Virus record (IMG/VR): IMGVR_UViG_3300042549_003563
Coordinates: 1-43,028 of that record
Reading direction: 5' to 3' (one strand)
DNA: 43,028 bases
Origin: a virus
Shown here: in pieces, positions 7,306-15,417 of the stretch
Position numbering within the stretch: the first letter of the stretch is position 1
Layout of the letters: every line of letters begins with the position of its first letter
Translations under genes and position numbers: made by a program
The notes under the pieces: model-generated
Seen by the model: the letters and a program-made list of their open reading frames with translations, nothing else
The model's database searches: none
What the model was told of the DNA's origin: nothing

Positions 7306-7945
7306 TATTTCGCGTCCTGTTTATGCCAGATATCCTCAGGGCACCAACAACCAGAATACACCAGAGCCTGATACATTGTCAGCCGCCCGATTTCTTCAGA
7401 CGTCCAGCCGTACTTTTCAGACAGTCCCCGAAAGATCGTTGCCCATGGAACCGTTCTCCGCGAAGGCAATGTCACTGTGTCGCTTCCGGGGACTCGGAGT
7501 TTCCCAGGATGTCTTTCTCTTCGACCGTGTGCATTGCCCGAACAATGCCCGCAATGTCACCATACCACGCAATGAAATTGCAGCCCAACTGGATACCTTT
7601 TTCGGCGGATAAATTCGGCGGGAACTCGTCTGCGTGGTGAACGCTGAGTGCTCGCCAGATCGACCATGCCAAACCCCGGAAGGACTTGTCAAACCGCTCT
7701 TCGTCGGCCATGGTTGCAATTAATGGACGTGCCGTGATGTCTGCAGCAATCTTGTAGGCTTCTGCCCTGACCGCTCTGTCTGCAATCAGATCCAGTCCCT
7801 GATATGGATTGCCCATTTTCAGCAGCATTGCTTCTTCTTTCGCCGCGTATCCCGCCAGCGTCTGAATCTGCAATTTGTAAACTCGATTGTCTTTTTCCAG
7901 CCGTGCGGTGCGTCCACCACACAAATTGAACAAACCATCCGCCAT
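7305..7945 (-). CDS. Tail assembly chaperone GT fusion (-1 frameshift product)
   Basis: Ribosomes shifting back one base at GGGAAAC (7505-7499) read 149 codons of the zero frame and then 64 codons of the -1 frame, ending at TAA 7307-7305; the total is 213 residues. The extension is clearly protein-like (GLSEKYGWTSEEIGRLTMYQ), with the WTxEEI/LTMYQ pattern seen in gpT-type extensions. It ends one base into the tape-measure start codon, the expected lambda G/GT layout. The fusion should bind tape measure and tail tube during assembly and be absent from the mature virion. Confidence 0.85.
7472..7945 (-). CDS. Tail assembly chaperone, G-like (zero-frame product)
   Basis: 157 residues, lying between the tail tube gene and the tape measure. 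The helical C-terminal part (DKSFRGLAWSIWRALSVHHA) resembles G-type chaperones that coat the tape measure. The N-terminus has LCGGRTARLEKDNRVYKLQI. The final eight codons after the slippery site are read only when no frameshift occurs. Confidence 0.8.
   Translation of the reverse strand: MADGLFNLCGGRTARLEKDNRVYKLQIQTLAGYAAKEEAMLLKMGNPYQGLDLIADRAVRAEAYKIAADITARPLIATMADEERFDKSFRGLAWSIWRALSVHHADEFPPNLSAEKGIQLGCNFIAWYGDIAGIVRAMHTVEEKDILGNSESPEATQ
7499..7505 (-). other. Programmed -1 frameshift slippery site GGGAAAC
   Basis: On the coding strand the zero frame reads CTG GGA AAC, so G GGA AAC fits the X XXY YYZ rule exactly, as in lambda G-T (GGGAAAG). The -1 frame stays open for 64 codons and stops exactly at the tape-measure start. 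Confidence 0.88.
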
Positions 7946-7959
7946 GATTTACCCCTCAA

Positions 7960-8370
7960 TCAAACAACGTCCATTGCCGTGCCGCTCGAAGACGGTGCAC
8001 CCTGCCCGTCAAACTTGTAATCAATCGCAATCGGATCGCCGGAATCTGCGTCGACCGTAATCGACCCGACTTCAGTGATCAAAATTGTTCCCGATATGTA
8101 ATTGGTCGCATCAACCAAAAACTGCGCCGCCATTTCGTCGTCAACAACGAACGGCATAGCCTCGCCATCATGCAGCATGACGGTGACCGTTCCGCTCCAC
8201 TCTTTCACGCCCTTGACAGATTTTCGCCAGCCGCCCGTACTGTTGCTGGCAAACTTCCCAGCGTTGCCCGTGATCGTCAATTCCCACTTGCCGGTGTGCA
8301 CCTCAACTGTCGGAGTTGCCCCGGTTTTGAATGACATGTCCTTGCCGGAGAATACGTTACCTGCTGGCAT
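7960..8370 (-). CDS. Major tail tube protein (probable)
   Basis: 136 residues, immediately upstream of the tail chaperones, the standard place of the tube protein. The sequence is beta-rich with repeated Gly/Thr strands (GKWELTITGNAGKFASNSTG, EWSGTVTVMLHDGEAMPF), resembling tail tube/Ig-like folds. Identified mainly by synteny and secondary structure; no family motif seen by eye. Confidence 0.65.
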   Translation of the reverse strand: MPAGNVFSGKDMSFKTGATPTVEVHTGKWELTITGNAGKFASNSTGGWRKSVKGVKEWSGTVTVMLHDGEAMPFVVDDEMAAQFLVDATNYISGTILITEVGSITVDADSGDPIAIDYKFDGQGAPSSSGTAMDVV

Positions 8371-8385
8371 TTCTTAATCCTTCAA

Positions 8386-8796
8386 TTATGGTTTTGCAAT
8401 ACCCGAATAAACGATGCCCATCTTCAGATTACTGGTGGTGGTAGCCACTCCTAGAACTGTCACAAAGTCGCCGGTCGCCAGATCGGCGTACGGTGCAATC
8501 CCACCAGCGTTGACGCTGCAAACATAAACCTGCCCAATTGTAAATCCCGCGTTGAATGTCAGGTTCCCGCTGACAGCATACTGCAAAGGCTGACCGGCTG
8601 AAGCACCATGCAGGGCAATGCCAACGCTTTGACTCGATGCTAAAACGTCTGCGTCTGTTGGCTTCAGTTTCAGGCTGTCTGTTGCGTCCTGATAAACAGG
8701 CTGCCCGGCTGTCACAGTTGCACCTGCAATGCCCATGACAACGCTTGTCGATGCTGTTTTGAGAACGCTGGCCGCTGTCACCGAAACGTCTGCCAT
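8386..8796 (-). CDS. Beta-rich structural protein between tube and tail terminator
   Basis: 136 residues with valine/glycine/alanine-rich strands (VVMGIAGATVTAGQPVYQD, FTIGQVYVCSVNAGGIAP). Its composition resembles the decoration-type protein at 12011-12418, and both have the GxxVYQ / ATSxS / GxA pattern of trimeric capsid decoration or head-fibre folds, here placed among tail genes. Function uncertain. Confidence 0.6.
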   Translation of the reverse strand: MADVSVTAASVLKTASTSVVMGIAGATVTAGQPVYQDATDSLKLKPTDADVLASSQSVGIALHGASAGQPLQYAVSGNLTFNAGFTIGQVYVCSVNAGGIAPYADLATGDFVTVLGVATTTSNLKMGIVYSGIAKP

Positions 8797-8797
8797 T

Positions 8798-9232
8798 TCA
8801 CACTCCTACGTGATTCATTTCCAGGCTGATTTGAGTTGCCCAGACGCCCGTCTGGTCATCCTGATTTGATTCCACCGGCCCAACTGGCCTGCAGCCTGTG
8901 ATATTCAATCCGGCTCCCTGATAGCTTTTGTCGGACCACGCAGTGATAACCTCTTGTGCCAGATCCTTTGATGCGTCATAACTGATCGAAAGGCAGGTCA
9001 CTTTAACGGAGCTTCTCCAGCCTCGTGCTGAATTGGTTCGCCAGGCTGGTTCGGATGATATCGTCAGCACCACGCAATCATCGAAATAATCGTCTTCGTT
9101 TTCGTCGTCTGTCTGATCTTCGCGTTCCTGGATTACCTCAGTTGCGACCCGATACGAAGGCACGATAGCAGACAGGTTTGCTGTCGCTCCCCACCATTCG
9201 CTTAACGCCTGATCCAGTCCAGTTGCCGCCAT
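8798..9232 (-). CDS. Tail terminator / neck protein (DUF3168-like position)
   Basis: 144 residues. The N-terminus (MAATGLDQALSEWWGATANL) is helical, the middle is very acidic (EREDQTDDENEDDYFDD) and the C-terminus is beta-rich, ending TGVWATQISLEMNHVGV. Small alpha/beta proteins at this place, after the gp10-like gene and before the tube, usually cap the tail. Its start overlaps the upstream stop by one base (TAATG). The assignment is by synteny. Confidence 0.55.
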   Translation of the reverse strand: MAATGLDQALSEWWGATANLSAIVPSYRVATEVIQEREDQTDDENEDDYFDDCVVLTISSEPAWRTNSARGWRSSVKVTCLSISYDASKDLAQEVITAWSDKSYQGAGLNITGCRPVGPVESNQDDQTGVWATQISLEMNHVGV

Positions 9233-9939
9233 TATGTGACCTTCGCTTTTCGCTTCGGTTTTGCTGTCGCCAGTTGCCTTAACTCAGTGCCGATAATCTT
9301 CCCGAGGATGTTCATGTTTCTGTCAATTGTCGGCTTCAAAAACGGCCGTTGTTTGTTGTCTGGCCTGAACTCCCAAAGTGCCATGTACGGGGCAATTTTC
9401 TTGTCAACGAAGACTCTGGATTTTATCTGTTTGCCTTGTCGAAACAACTCCGCTTTGATTGCTGACTGGCCCTTGCCAGTTCTGCGTCTTGGCGATTCTC
9501 CCGGCCTTGACGCCCCCGGATCTTCTGACGTCTCAACAGCAGAAGCACCAACGAGTGAAACATCACCTGTCAACTCTCTTCGCGTCCTCGCTCGTTCTGC
9601 GGCCTTCAGTGCCTTTCGCTGTATCCTTTGTCGCTCCAGTTTCTTTTTCTTGCGTGCCTGAATTGCCTTGCGTGCACCTCGCAGTGCTTTACTTGTGTTT
9701 CTCTTGCTGGCCTTCGTGAATCGCTTAACAGCCCTGACGGTCTTCTTCGTTCTTCTCGCCAGTGTTCGCCTGGCTTTGTTCGTGCTGACTCTTGTTTGCC
9801 GGATCGTTTTTCGTGTCGTCTTTGCGATTCGCCTTGCCGCTTTTCGTCGACCTGACGACAACTTCTTCGACGCTTTCCGCACGCTCTTAACGGCTTTCGC
9901 CCTGAGCTTTGAATATGCGGTTTTCTTGCGGCGTTTCAT
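9232..9939 (-). CDS. HK97 gp10-like connector C-terminal half with histone-like N-terminus
   Basis: 235 residues. The first 120 hold 53 Lys/Arg and only two acidic residues, a composition like histone H1 or bacterial Hc1 proteins (RRKAARRIAKTTRKTIRQTR). From about 155 the sequence turns into the end of an HK97 gp10-type tail-completion protein (KSRVFVDKKIAPYMALWEFR, NKQRPFLKPTIDRNMN). The gene before it (10124-9936) looks like the missing gp10 N-terminal half, joined by an ATGA overlap. The basic segment may contact packaged DNA at the neck or simply be an expanded linker. Confidence 0.7.
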   Translation of the reverse strand: MKRRKKTAYSKLRAKAVKSVRKASKKLSSGRRKAARRIAKTTRKTIRQTRVSTNKARRTLARRTKKTVRAVKRFTKASKRNTSKALRGARKAIQARKKKKLERQRIQRKALKAAERARTRRELTGDVSLVGASAVETSEDPGASRPGESPRRRTGKGQSAIKAELFRQGKQIKSRVFVDKKIAPYMALWEFRPDNKQRPFLKPTIDRNMNILGKIIGTELRQLATAKPKRKAKVT

Positions 9940-10124
9940 GCCTCGTCCGGCTCACTTCGCTGACGTCTTCGGCTCGGTTGTTTTCTTTTCACGTACTGCC
10001 GACCCACAGCCATTTTTGCCAACTCTTTGACCTTGAGCGCTGCCTGCGTTAATGCCTCAGCCGTGGCTTTGTCGATGCCGTCCAATAGCTCTTTCGTTCT
10101 GTCTTTTCGCTTAAGCTTAAACAT
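9936..10124 (-). CDS. HK97 gp10-like N-terminal half (separate small gene)
   Basis: 62 residues from the ATG at 10124; a GTG at 10130 is an alternative. KDRTKELLDGIDKATAEALT followed by QAALKVKELAKMAVGRQY matches the N-terminal helix of gp10-type tail-completion proteins, which normally continues into the beta domain encoded here by the next gene. It then becomes basic (VKRKQPSRRRQRSEPDEA) and stops at ATGA, restarting as the 235-residue protein. It overlaps the upstream gene by 8 bases. Confidence 0.6.
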   Translation of the reverse strand: MFKLKRKDRTKELLDGIDKATAEALTQAALKVKELAKMAVGRQYVKRKQPSRRRQRSEPDEA

Positions 10125-10734
10125 CAGCACGCCTCAAAATCAGGTACGGCAAATCGACCCGATTCAGTGAAGTTTCCAGCCTGTCAATGTAGAAACTTTC
10201 GCCTGCCGTATTGGTGACAGTATCCGCTGAACCGATATCGGCAACTGACTCCAGCATCAGGTAAAACTCGCCTTCCATTTTACGACGCTTCCCGTCTTCC
10301 CTGACCACAATTTCGGCAGACGACTGAAACCATTTGCCACGAACGCCCAGCGTATGTTCAGGCGGTCCCGCGGTGGCTGCCCCCTTCTTTGATACCATCC
10401 AACGCCGTCGGCTGAATCTGACCATGTCATCCAGCTGCAGGTGGCAATATGACCGCTGCAAAGCGGTCTCTGCCGGATCGGTGTACATGACTCGCCACGT
10501 TGTCGTGGTGTTATTGCGTTTGACCTGAAACAGGTTGCCAGTTGCAACTGATGTCGTTGCAATTGGCGTCCAGATATGTGCACGCCGGATCGTCTGTCTG
10601 TCTGGCTGTTCAATCAGACGCACCACCCGATCCAGCGTAGCACCGGCGGAATTCGTCCAGCGTGCCCGTTCACCGAGTTCATCGGTGTTCAGGATTGCAC
10701 AAACGTCTTCCGCCATCTGGTCTCTCAGGCTCAT
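10117..10734 (-). CDS. Head-tail connector / stopper-like protein
   Basis: 205 residues. MSLRDQMAEDVCAILNTDEL starts a helical region, followed by beta-rich sequence (QVKRNNTTTTWRVMYTDPAE) and an ILRR end. It lies between capsid and tail genes where adaptor and stopper proteins are encoded. No diagnostic motif. Coupled to the upstream gene by ATGA (10734-10731). Confidence 0.55.
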   Translation of the reverse strand: MSLRDQMAEDVCAILNTDELGERARWTNSAGATLDRVVRLIEQPDRQTIRRAHIWTPIATTSVATGNLFQVKRNNTTTTWRVMYTDPAETALQRSYCHLQLDDMVRFSRRRWMVSKKGAATAGPPEHTLGVRGKWFQSSAEIVVREDGKRRKMEGEFYLMLESVADIGSADTVTNTAGESFYIDRLETSLNRVDLPYLILRRADV

Positions 10735-10961
10735 CGCGTTGCCTTCGCCTGCTGCTGAACTCGCGTCGCTGTGATGAAATCACGGCTTGCCAGATTCTGA
10801 ATCATGTTGTCATCGACCTCGTTCACGGTCAATGTCACCTCACGTCCGTCAGACACTTCAAGAAAGCTGCCTGTTGAAAGACGGCTTCGAAAATGCCTCT
10901 TGTTTGTTTCTTTGTGTCGGCCTTCTGCCGCGCTGCCAAGTCCAATCGAATACGTTGTCAT
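10731..10961 (-). CDS. Hypothetical small connector-region protein (76 aa)
   Basis: Starts MTTYSIGLGSAAEGRHKETN; the middle has beta-like EVSDGREVTLTVNEVDD and the end is helical. First gene downstream of the capsid-gene terminator, so it is reached by read-through or from a promoter I cannot see. No family recognised. Confidence 0.6.
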   Translation of the reverse strand: MTTYSIGLGSAAEGRHKETNKRHFRSRLSTGSFLEVSDGREVTLTVNEVDDNMIQNLASRDFITATRVQQQAKATR

Positions 10962-10980
10962 TTTTCAATTCCTTACCGCC

Positions 10981-11043
10981 TAAAAATTGCCCCGGCTGCA
11001 TGGCGGACACAGCCGGAGCCAGGCCGAATCGTCATTCGGCCTG
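10981..11043 (-). terminator. Double hairpin terminator after the major capsid gene
   Basis: On the minus strand, a perfect 10-bp stem (11043-11034 with 11029-11020, loop GACG) is followed by a second stem, GCTCCGGCTG/CAGCCGGGGC (11019-11010 with 10998-10989), and AATTTTTA. It sits in the 103-bp gap behind the capsid gene, where partial termination commonly keeps capsid mRNA more abundant than tail mRNA. Confidence 0.8.
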
Positions 11044-11064
11044 TTGCTCAATAACTCACGCCAA

Positions 11065-11985
11065 TCAGGTTGTCAGTGTACAGAGAATCGACGTCCACCA
11101 CGCGAAGTATCCGACGTTGTAGCGAGCCTCTGCCATGAACTTGACGTCCTTTGTCTCCAGATCGTCAATGCCCTTCATCATTCGCGTTAACGGTGCACGC
11201 CGCTGGAACACAAACGGCTTCACCGCTTCACCCGTCTTGAACAGGTACAACTTGACGTCGCTCGTCAGGTACGGGCTGGAAACAATCTGCGGACGATCAA
11301 CGACAACGTTCGAGCTGTTGCTAATCAACTCGCTTTCCAGTGCGTCATACGCCAGATCTCGCAACGCAAGCGGGACCAGCAACGTCAGGTCATTTAGCCG
11401 TCCGACCGTTGGCCGGTTGTAGAGTTTGCCCTGATCGTTCTTGAACGCCAACATCGACCGAATCATCTTTCGAATTGCAGTCTTGACTTCTGCCACCGTT
11501 GGCGCGGAAGTGCTGGCGACCGTGCTCGTGATGTCGTTCGATTGGGTTCCGGAGTTGCCCCAAACGTGGTCAGTATCGTAGAAAAACTGGCCATCGAAGC
11601 AGGCTGTGCTTTCCCCCTGCTCAAGTACCGAAAACCACAACTCATCCGGGTGATGTGCAGCCTCGATTCCAAGCTGCTCAAGCACCGGCCCGTACTGCCC
11701 GAGATTGTCATCTGCCAAGTCTGTTTTTTTGATCAGCAGACTGTTTTCCCAGTGCTTATTCTCCAGCACAAAATTGGCCGCCCGCAACTCAGAGAACTGG
11801 CGTTCTCCAAGCCACTCACGCATCCCAGGCATGTTCCCAATCCACCCGTATTTTTCGCTGCTGCGAACGCTTGTAGCGTCGTAGCAAACTTGCGGGTAGA
11901 ACGGAGTGGATGCCGCCACCCGATTGTCAAACTTCGCCGTCAGGTCTCTCAGCTTGATTTGTGCTGATGCAATATCCACAGCCAT
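11065..11985 (-). CDS. Major capsid protein, Mu gpT type
   Basis: 306 residues. The signature GWIGNMPGMREWLGERQFSE (about 47-66) is characteristic of the Mu-like major head subunit gpT family, and its length matches (Mu gpT is about 305). The C-terminus contains the conserved KDVKFMAEARYNVGYFAWW segment. HK97-fold shell subunit. Preceded by the decoration-like gene and followed by a strong double terminator. Confidence 0.9.
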   Translation of the reverse strand: MAVDIASAQIKLRDLTAKFDNRVAASTPFYPQVCYDATSVRSSEKYGWIGNMPGMREWLGERQFSELRAANFVLENKHWENSLLIKKTDLADDNLGQYGPVLEQLGIEAAHHPDELWFSVLEQGESTACFDGQFFYDTDHVWGNSGTQSNDITSTVASTSAPTVAEVKTAIRKMIRSMLAFKNDQGKLYNRPTVGRLNDLTLLVPLALRDLAYDALESELISNSSNVVVDRPQIVSSPYLTSDVKLYLFKTGEAVKPFVFQRRAPLTRMMKGIDDLETKDVKFMAEARYNVGYFAWWTSILCTLTT

Positions 11986-12010
11986 CGTTAGATCCTTTCA
12001 GTCAAAAACA

Positions 12011-12418
12011 TCAGCCCAGAACGTCGATCATGACGTCCATCTGAGTTGCCGAAACGTAATTCACTGCCCGGCCAATCCGGGAAGCACTCGTCGATGTTGC
12101 AGTGATCGTAAAATTGTCAGTTGCATAAATCAGGTCACCGGCAATTGCCTGCGTGAAACTTGACCCAGTCAACCGGAACACGCCCTCACTGTACAACTCA
12201 CAAACCTTGTCACCAGCCGACCCTCCGGAGTTGTCACATTGCTGGTAGACGACTCCCGCAAAGGCATTCGCCCCGGCGTTGTCGTCGTTTGTAATAAACC
12301 CCGTCGAAGCATCCCAGAACGCCAGTGTGTTCTGATAAAGATTGACCGCAGCCGCCTTACACGCAATGATGTCGCCTGCGTCCTGCATCAACACAACTTG
12401 ATTCGCTGTTACTGCCAT
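12011..12418 (-). CDS. Capsid decoration-like protein (DUF2190-like)
   Basis: 135 residues from the ATG at 12418, behind GAGGAG. The N-terminus (MAVTANQVVLMQDAGDIIAC) and the repeated beta pattern (NAFAGVVYQQCDNSGGSAGD, ASRIGRAVNYVSATQMDVMI) resemble DUF2190/decoration proteins encoded between protease and capsid genes. It probably binds the outside of the capsid. Synteny and composition based. Confidence 0.6.
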   Translation of the reverse strand: MAVTANQVVLMQDAGDIIACKAAAVNLYQNTLAFWDASTGFITNDDNAGANAFAGVVYQQCDNSGGSAGDKVCELYSEGVFRLTGSSFTQAIAGDLIYATDNFTITATSTSASRIGRAVNYVSATQMDVMIDVLG

Positions 12419-12431
12419 GGTCCAACTCTCC

Positions 12432-12836
12432 TCACTTCTGCAAAGGCTCAAGGCCATCATCAATCCGACGGCTTCGAATGTACTGCTCTTCTGACACGCT
12501 CAGAAGACTCCTGTGCTGATTGAATTCCGCTTTGTATTTCGCATTCGGATCGGCTGGTGGTTCTGGTGCAGAATCCAGAACGCTTCCGCGCTTGCCCATC
12601 AGATCCTTCAGTGCCGCCTGAGTCTCTGCAACGCTGAAACCCGAATCGACAAAAGCGTTAAATTTCTCCCCCGCTCCAGCCAGGTCGCATAGTGCCCTGA
12701 TCTTCTTGCAGCGGTCACGCTCAATTGCCGCCAGATCGGCTGTAGGTGTTGCGACAATCACCGGCTCAACCACAGCACTCAAATCAGCCACCGGCGTTTC
12801 TGGGACCTCGCTCGGTTGTTCAGTTTCTCCAGGCAT
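12432..12836 (-). CDS. Nested scaffold protein (internal start in protease gene)
   Basis: An in-frame ATG at 12836 (codon 239 of the protease gene) is preceded by AAAGGA six bases upstream, a ribosome-binding site as good as those of full genes. The product (134 aa, MPGETEQPSEVPETP...) is acidic, Pro/Glu-rich and then helical, as expected for a scaffold. The layout parallels lambda C/Nu3 and Mu I/Z, where the scaffold is the C-terminal part of the protease gene. Confidence 0.65.
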   Translation of the reverse strand: MPGETEQPSEVPETPVADLSAVVEPVIVATPTADLAAIERDRCKKIRALCDLAGAGEKFNAFVDSGFSVAETQAALKDLMGKRGSVLDSAPEPPADPNAKYKAEFNQHRSLLSVSEEQYIRSRRIDDGLEPLQK

Positions 12837-13550
12837 GGCCTGTCCTTTACTCGAAAAATATCGGTCCAGAAACGCTGAGATACGACCTCGGACCACATCA
12901 GGTTCCGCATCTCCAAAATATGAACTCAGCAAGGCTGTTGCCTGTGCTGGCAGGTCTCGCAAATCTGCATTTAACGAAAAAAATCCGCCCCGTGTTGCTG
13001 CTGGTTCGTCGACAACGTCACCGGCCTTGATTGCAGCAAACCGCATTGGCCACATCGACCGCTCTTCTGTCGACTTTCCAGAATTTAACTTCTCGAATTG
13101 TGCCAAGTCGCCACGGTCCAACTTTGTCGCCAGGCTCACGCCAAATGATTCAGGATCGCTTTCAGCCAGATCCATCACATAGTTACCCAAGTCTCCTTGG
13201 GGACTCGTAAACGCAGCGTCTGCAATGTGTAGGTCGCCCCGAAGCGTATCGCCTTCGATTCGAACGTTCTGCCATCGACCCAAATAACTGCCCATGCCAT
13301 CGGCTGACATATTCGGGTGAGTGAATCGAGCTTTCAGCCCGTTCCGGCTTTGGTTTGCAAACTGATACGCCTGATCCAGTGTTTTTGCGTCAACGGTCCA
13401 TGGGCGTGCCTCAGCGTCATTCAGGTCGCCAACCTGCATCAGTGACGCGCCGAAAATCACGTTGGCTTTTCGGTCTACCCTGACAGGTCGCTCGGCCGTT
13501 GTATCTGTCCGGAAAAATCCCGGATCGGTTGCCGTTTTAAGCTGGTGCAT
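12432..13550 (-). CDS. Prohead protease-scaffold protein
   Basis: 372 residues. The N-terminal domain has KARFTHPNMS (His about residue 77) and SDPESFGVSLA (Ser about 137), the His/Ser pair expected of a head-maturation protease, with YLGRWQNVRIEGDTLRGDLH between. Residues 239-372 are the scaffold, which may also be made on its own. It lies between portal and capsid as in Mu and lambda. Its GTG/ATG region overlaps the portal end by 14 bases. Confidence 0.8.
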   Translation of the reverse strand: MHQLKTATDPGFFRTDTTAERPVRVDRKANVIFGASLMQVGDLNDAEARPWTVDAKTLDQAYQFANQSRNGLKARFTHPNMSADGMGSYLGRWQNVRIEGDTLRGDLHIADAAFTSPQGDLGNYVMDLAESDPESFGVSLATKLDRGDLAQFEKLNSGKSTEERSMWPMRFAAIKAGDVVDEPAATRGGFFSLNADLRDLPAQATALLSSYFGDAEPDVVRGRISAFLDRYFSSKGQAMPGETEQPSEVPETPVADLSAVVEPVIVATPTADLAAIERDRCKKIRALCDLAGAGEKFNAFVDSGFSVAETQAALKDLMGKRGSVLDSAPEPPADPNAKYKAEFNQHRSLLSVSEEQYIRSRRIDDGLEPLQK

Positions 13551-15129
13551 TTTGCGTCTCCATTGGTTTTGCCGTTGGCTCTTGCGTTGTGGCTTGTAGC
13601 CCCAGCCCTGTCCGAATCTTATTCAGTCGGGCTTCCATCTGAGCTTTTGCAATTTGCTCACGCTCAATCTGGACGAGTGTTTCATCGAAGTCTCTGCCAC
13701 GGCTCGCAAGACTTTCGGTTTGAGTCGTAAGTCCCGCACCGATTGCCAGAATATCCGCGTTTACTTCCTTCTCCGGATCAACCCACGGCCATCCCGGTGG
13801 AATCCATGCGTGTTGTAAAAAGTGGTCCCGGTTTTCTTCGTATTTTACCGGATCAACGTTTAGTTTCCCCTGCACCACGCACTGATCGATGAACCTCGCC
13901 CAGACTTTCCGGTAAACCGATTCGATGTCCAGTTGTTGCCAGATCCTGAACGTGATTCGCCCGTCAATCAGGGCCAATCGCCCCCCGCTGAAATTGTTGG
14001 TGAACTGCTTTGCCAGCAATTCGTAAGGATACCGCAGCGCCGCCGCTACGCCATGCAGTGACCACTCGACATACGGCCCCAGCGTTGTGCCAGGTCGTGC
14101 CGGATCGCTGAATTGAATACCTTCGCCTTCTGCCAGATACTGAATGCTTCCAGGTGCCAGATCCTCAAGGTTCGAACGTGACCGCCCCTGTTCCGCCAGA
14201 ATCACAGGATCGGTCACGCCAGTCACAAAAGCCCCATGGCAAGCAGCAACCTGCTCGGCAACCAAATTGGCGTAGACGAATTCCTTCAGGTCTTTCAGTT
14301 TTGCCATGGCCGGAGCCAGCCACGGAACACCTCGAAGTTGTCCCGGTGTCTGCTCCTCGTAGCAGTGCAGAAGGTCGTCAAGACTGACCTCATCTTCTTC
14401 CAGGCTGTAAGCGTAGCTGTCGTTCGGTAATGTCTTCGTCACATACGCCGCAACTGGCTTTCCGCTTGCATCCAATTTCATGCCCAATCTACGGCGTTCG
14501 GTTCCATTGTTTGTGCCGTAGCTGTAAAGCGGGATTCTCTGCGGGTGAATGACCTGAACCGTCATAGTGACCGGCTTCGTCATGTCGTCATCGTCTGCCA
14601 TATGCAGCCACGACTCACCGAAAATCCCGTTACACCGTTCGAGCATTCGCTGCTTCAGGTAAAAATCCTGATGCTCTGACCACTTGGCGAACAGCCATTC
14701 GCTCATGACGCGAAATTCTTCGGCCTGTGCGGGTGTCAGGATTCCGCGTTCGGCCTGTACTCGGCATTGTGGACGAATGCCCGTTCCGATAACGTTGTCA
14801 ACCCGCCCGTTGATTGCAGAAGCGGCGTAAACGTCTGTCCGATACAGATCGTTCGCCCTGTCAATCAGCGTCTCAAGCTCCGATTGAAGTGCGTCGTTTG
14901 CCGTCAGTTTGCTTGCCATCCATCGCTCACCGCGAAGGCGGTCATGATCGGCCGCTTCCCAAGCCGTGAACCGACTTGCGGCTCGCTCGGACATTGCCAC
15001 TCGGATCTCGTGGTCGATTCGTGCACGAACTCGACGTGCCGCCAGTGCAGGCGATACGGCGGAGATAACTCGATCAATACGAGTGAGTCTCTTCGCGACG
15101 TTAACACGTTTTTCAAGACTGTCAGACAT
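13537..15129 (-). CDS. Portal protein, lambda gpB type
   Basis: 530 residues, the normal length of the lambda-type portal family (gpB is 533). DNVIGTGIRPQCRVQA and MSEWLFAKWSEHQDF are typical, as are QVIHPQRI and the NNFSGGRLALIDGRITFR segment near the C-terminal third. Forms the dodecameric ring through which DNA passes. Overlaps the gpW-like gene by 8 bases. Confidence 0.92.
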   Translation of the reverse strand: MSDSLEKRVNVAKRLTRIDRVISAVSPALAARRVRARIDHEIRVAMSERAASRFTAWEAADHDRLRGERWMASKLTANDALQSELETLIDRANDLYRTDVYAASAINGRVDNVIGTGIRPQCRVQAERGILTPAQAEEFRVMSEWLFAKWSEHQDFYLKQRMLERCNGIFGESWLHMADDDDMTKPVTMTVQVIHPQRIPLYSYGTNNGTERRRLGMKLDASGKPVAAYVTKTLPNDSYAYSLEEDEVSLDDLLHCYEEQTPGQLRGVPWLAPAMAKLKDLKEFVYANLVAEQVAACHGAFVTGVTDPVILAEQGRSRSNLEDLAPGSIQYLAEGEGIQFSDPARPGTTLGPYVEWSLHGVAAALRYPYELLAKQFTNNFSGGRLALIDGRITFRIWQQLDIESVYRKVWARFIDQCVVQGKLNVDPVKYEENRDHFLQHAWIPPGWPWVDPEKEVNADILAIGAGLTTQTESLASRGRDFDETLVQIEREQIAKAQMEARLNKIRTGLGLQATTQEPTAKPMETQNAPA

Positions 15130-15367
15130 TGCGGAACCTCACAAGATTCCTACCGGCCGCAAGACCTCCGGATGATTGCCTTCGCAGGTCTGAAATCCTG
15201 GAATCCAGTTCCGCAAGCCACGACGACGTCGGTTCTTTTGTTACGACCTGCCCGTCAACTGAGTAGCTAACAACTGGTGATCCAGACAGCAACGCTCCCT
15301 CGACTTTGTCGCGGATTTGCTCGAATAGTGCCAGACGTTCGGAAGCGGATTTTGCCATGACAATCAT
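15122..15367 (-). CDS. gpW-like head-tail joining protein
   Basis: 81 residues between terminase and portal, the place of lambda W. The pattern of helix (RLALFEQIRDKVEGALLSG), beta hairpin (PVVSYSVDGQVVTKEP) and helix (WLAELDSRISDLRRQ) is the gpW fold order. Neither ATG candidate (15367 or 15358) has a clear ribosome-binding site. Confidence 0.75.
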   Translation of the reverse strand: MIVMAKSASERLALFEQIRDKVEGALLSGSPVVSYSVDGQVVTKEPTSSWLAELDSRISDLRRQSSGGLAAGRNLVRFRNV

Positions 15368-15417
15368 ATTGCCATGTTTTCAGCAGATTGAAACCCGCCA
15401 CTTCCAATCGTTTGGAA

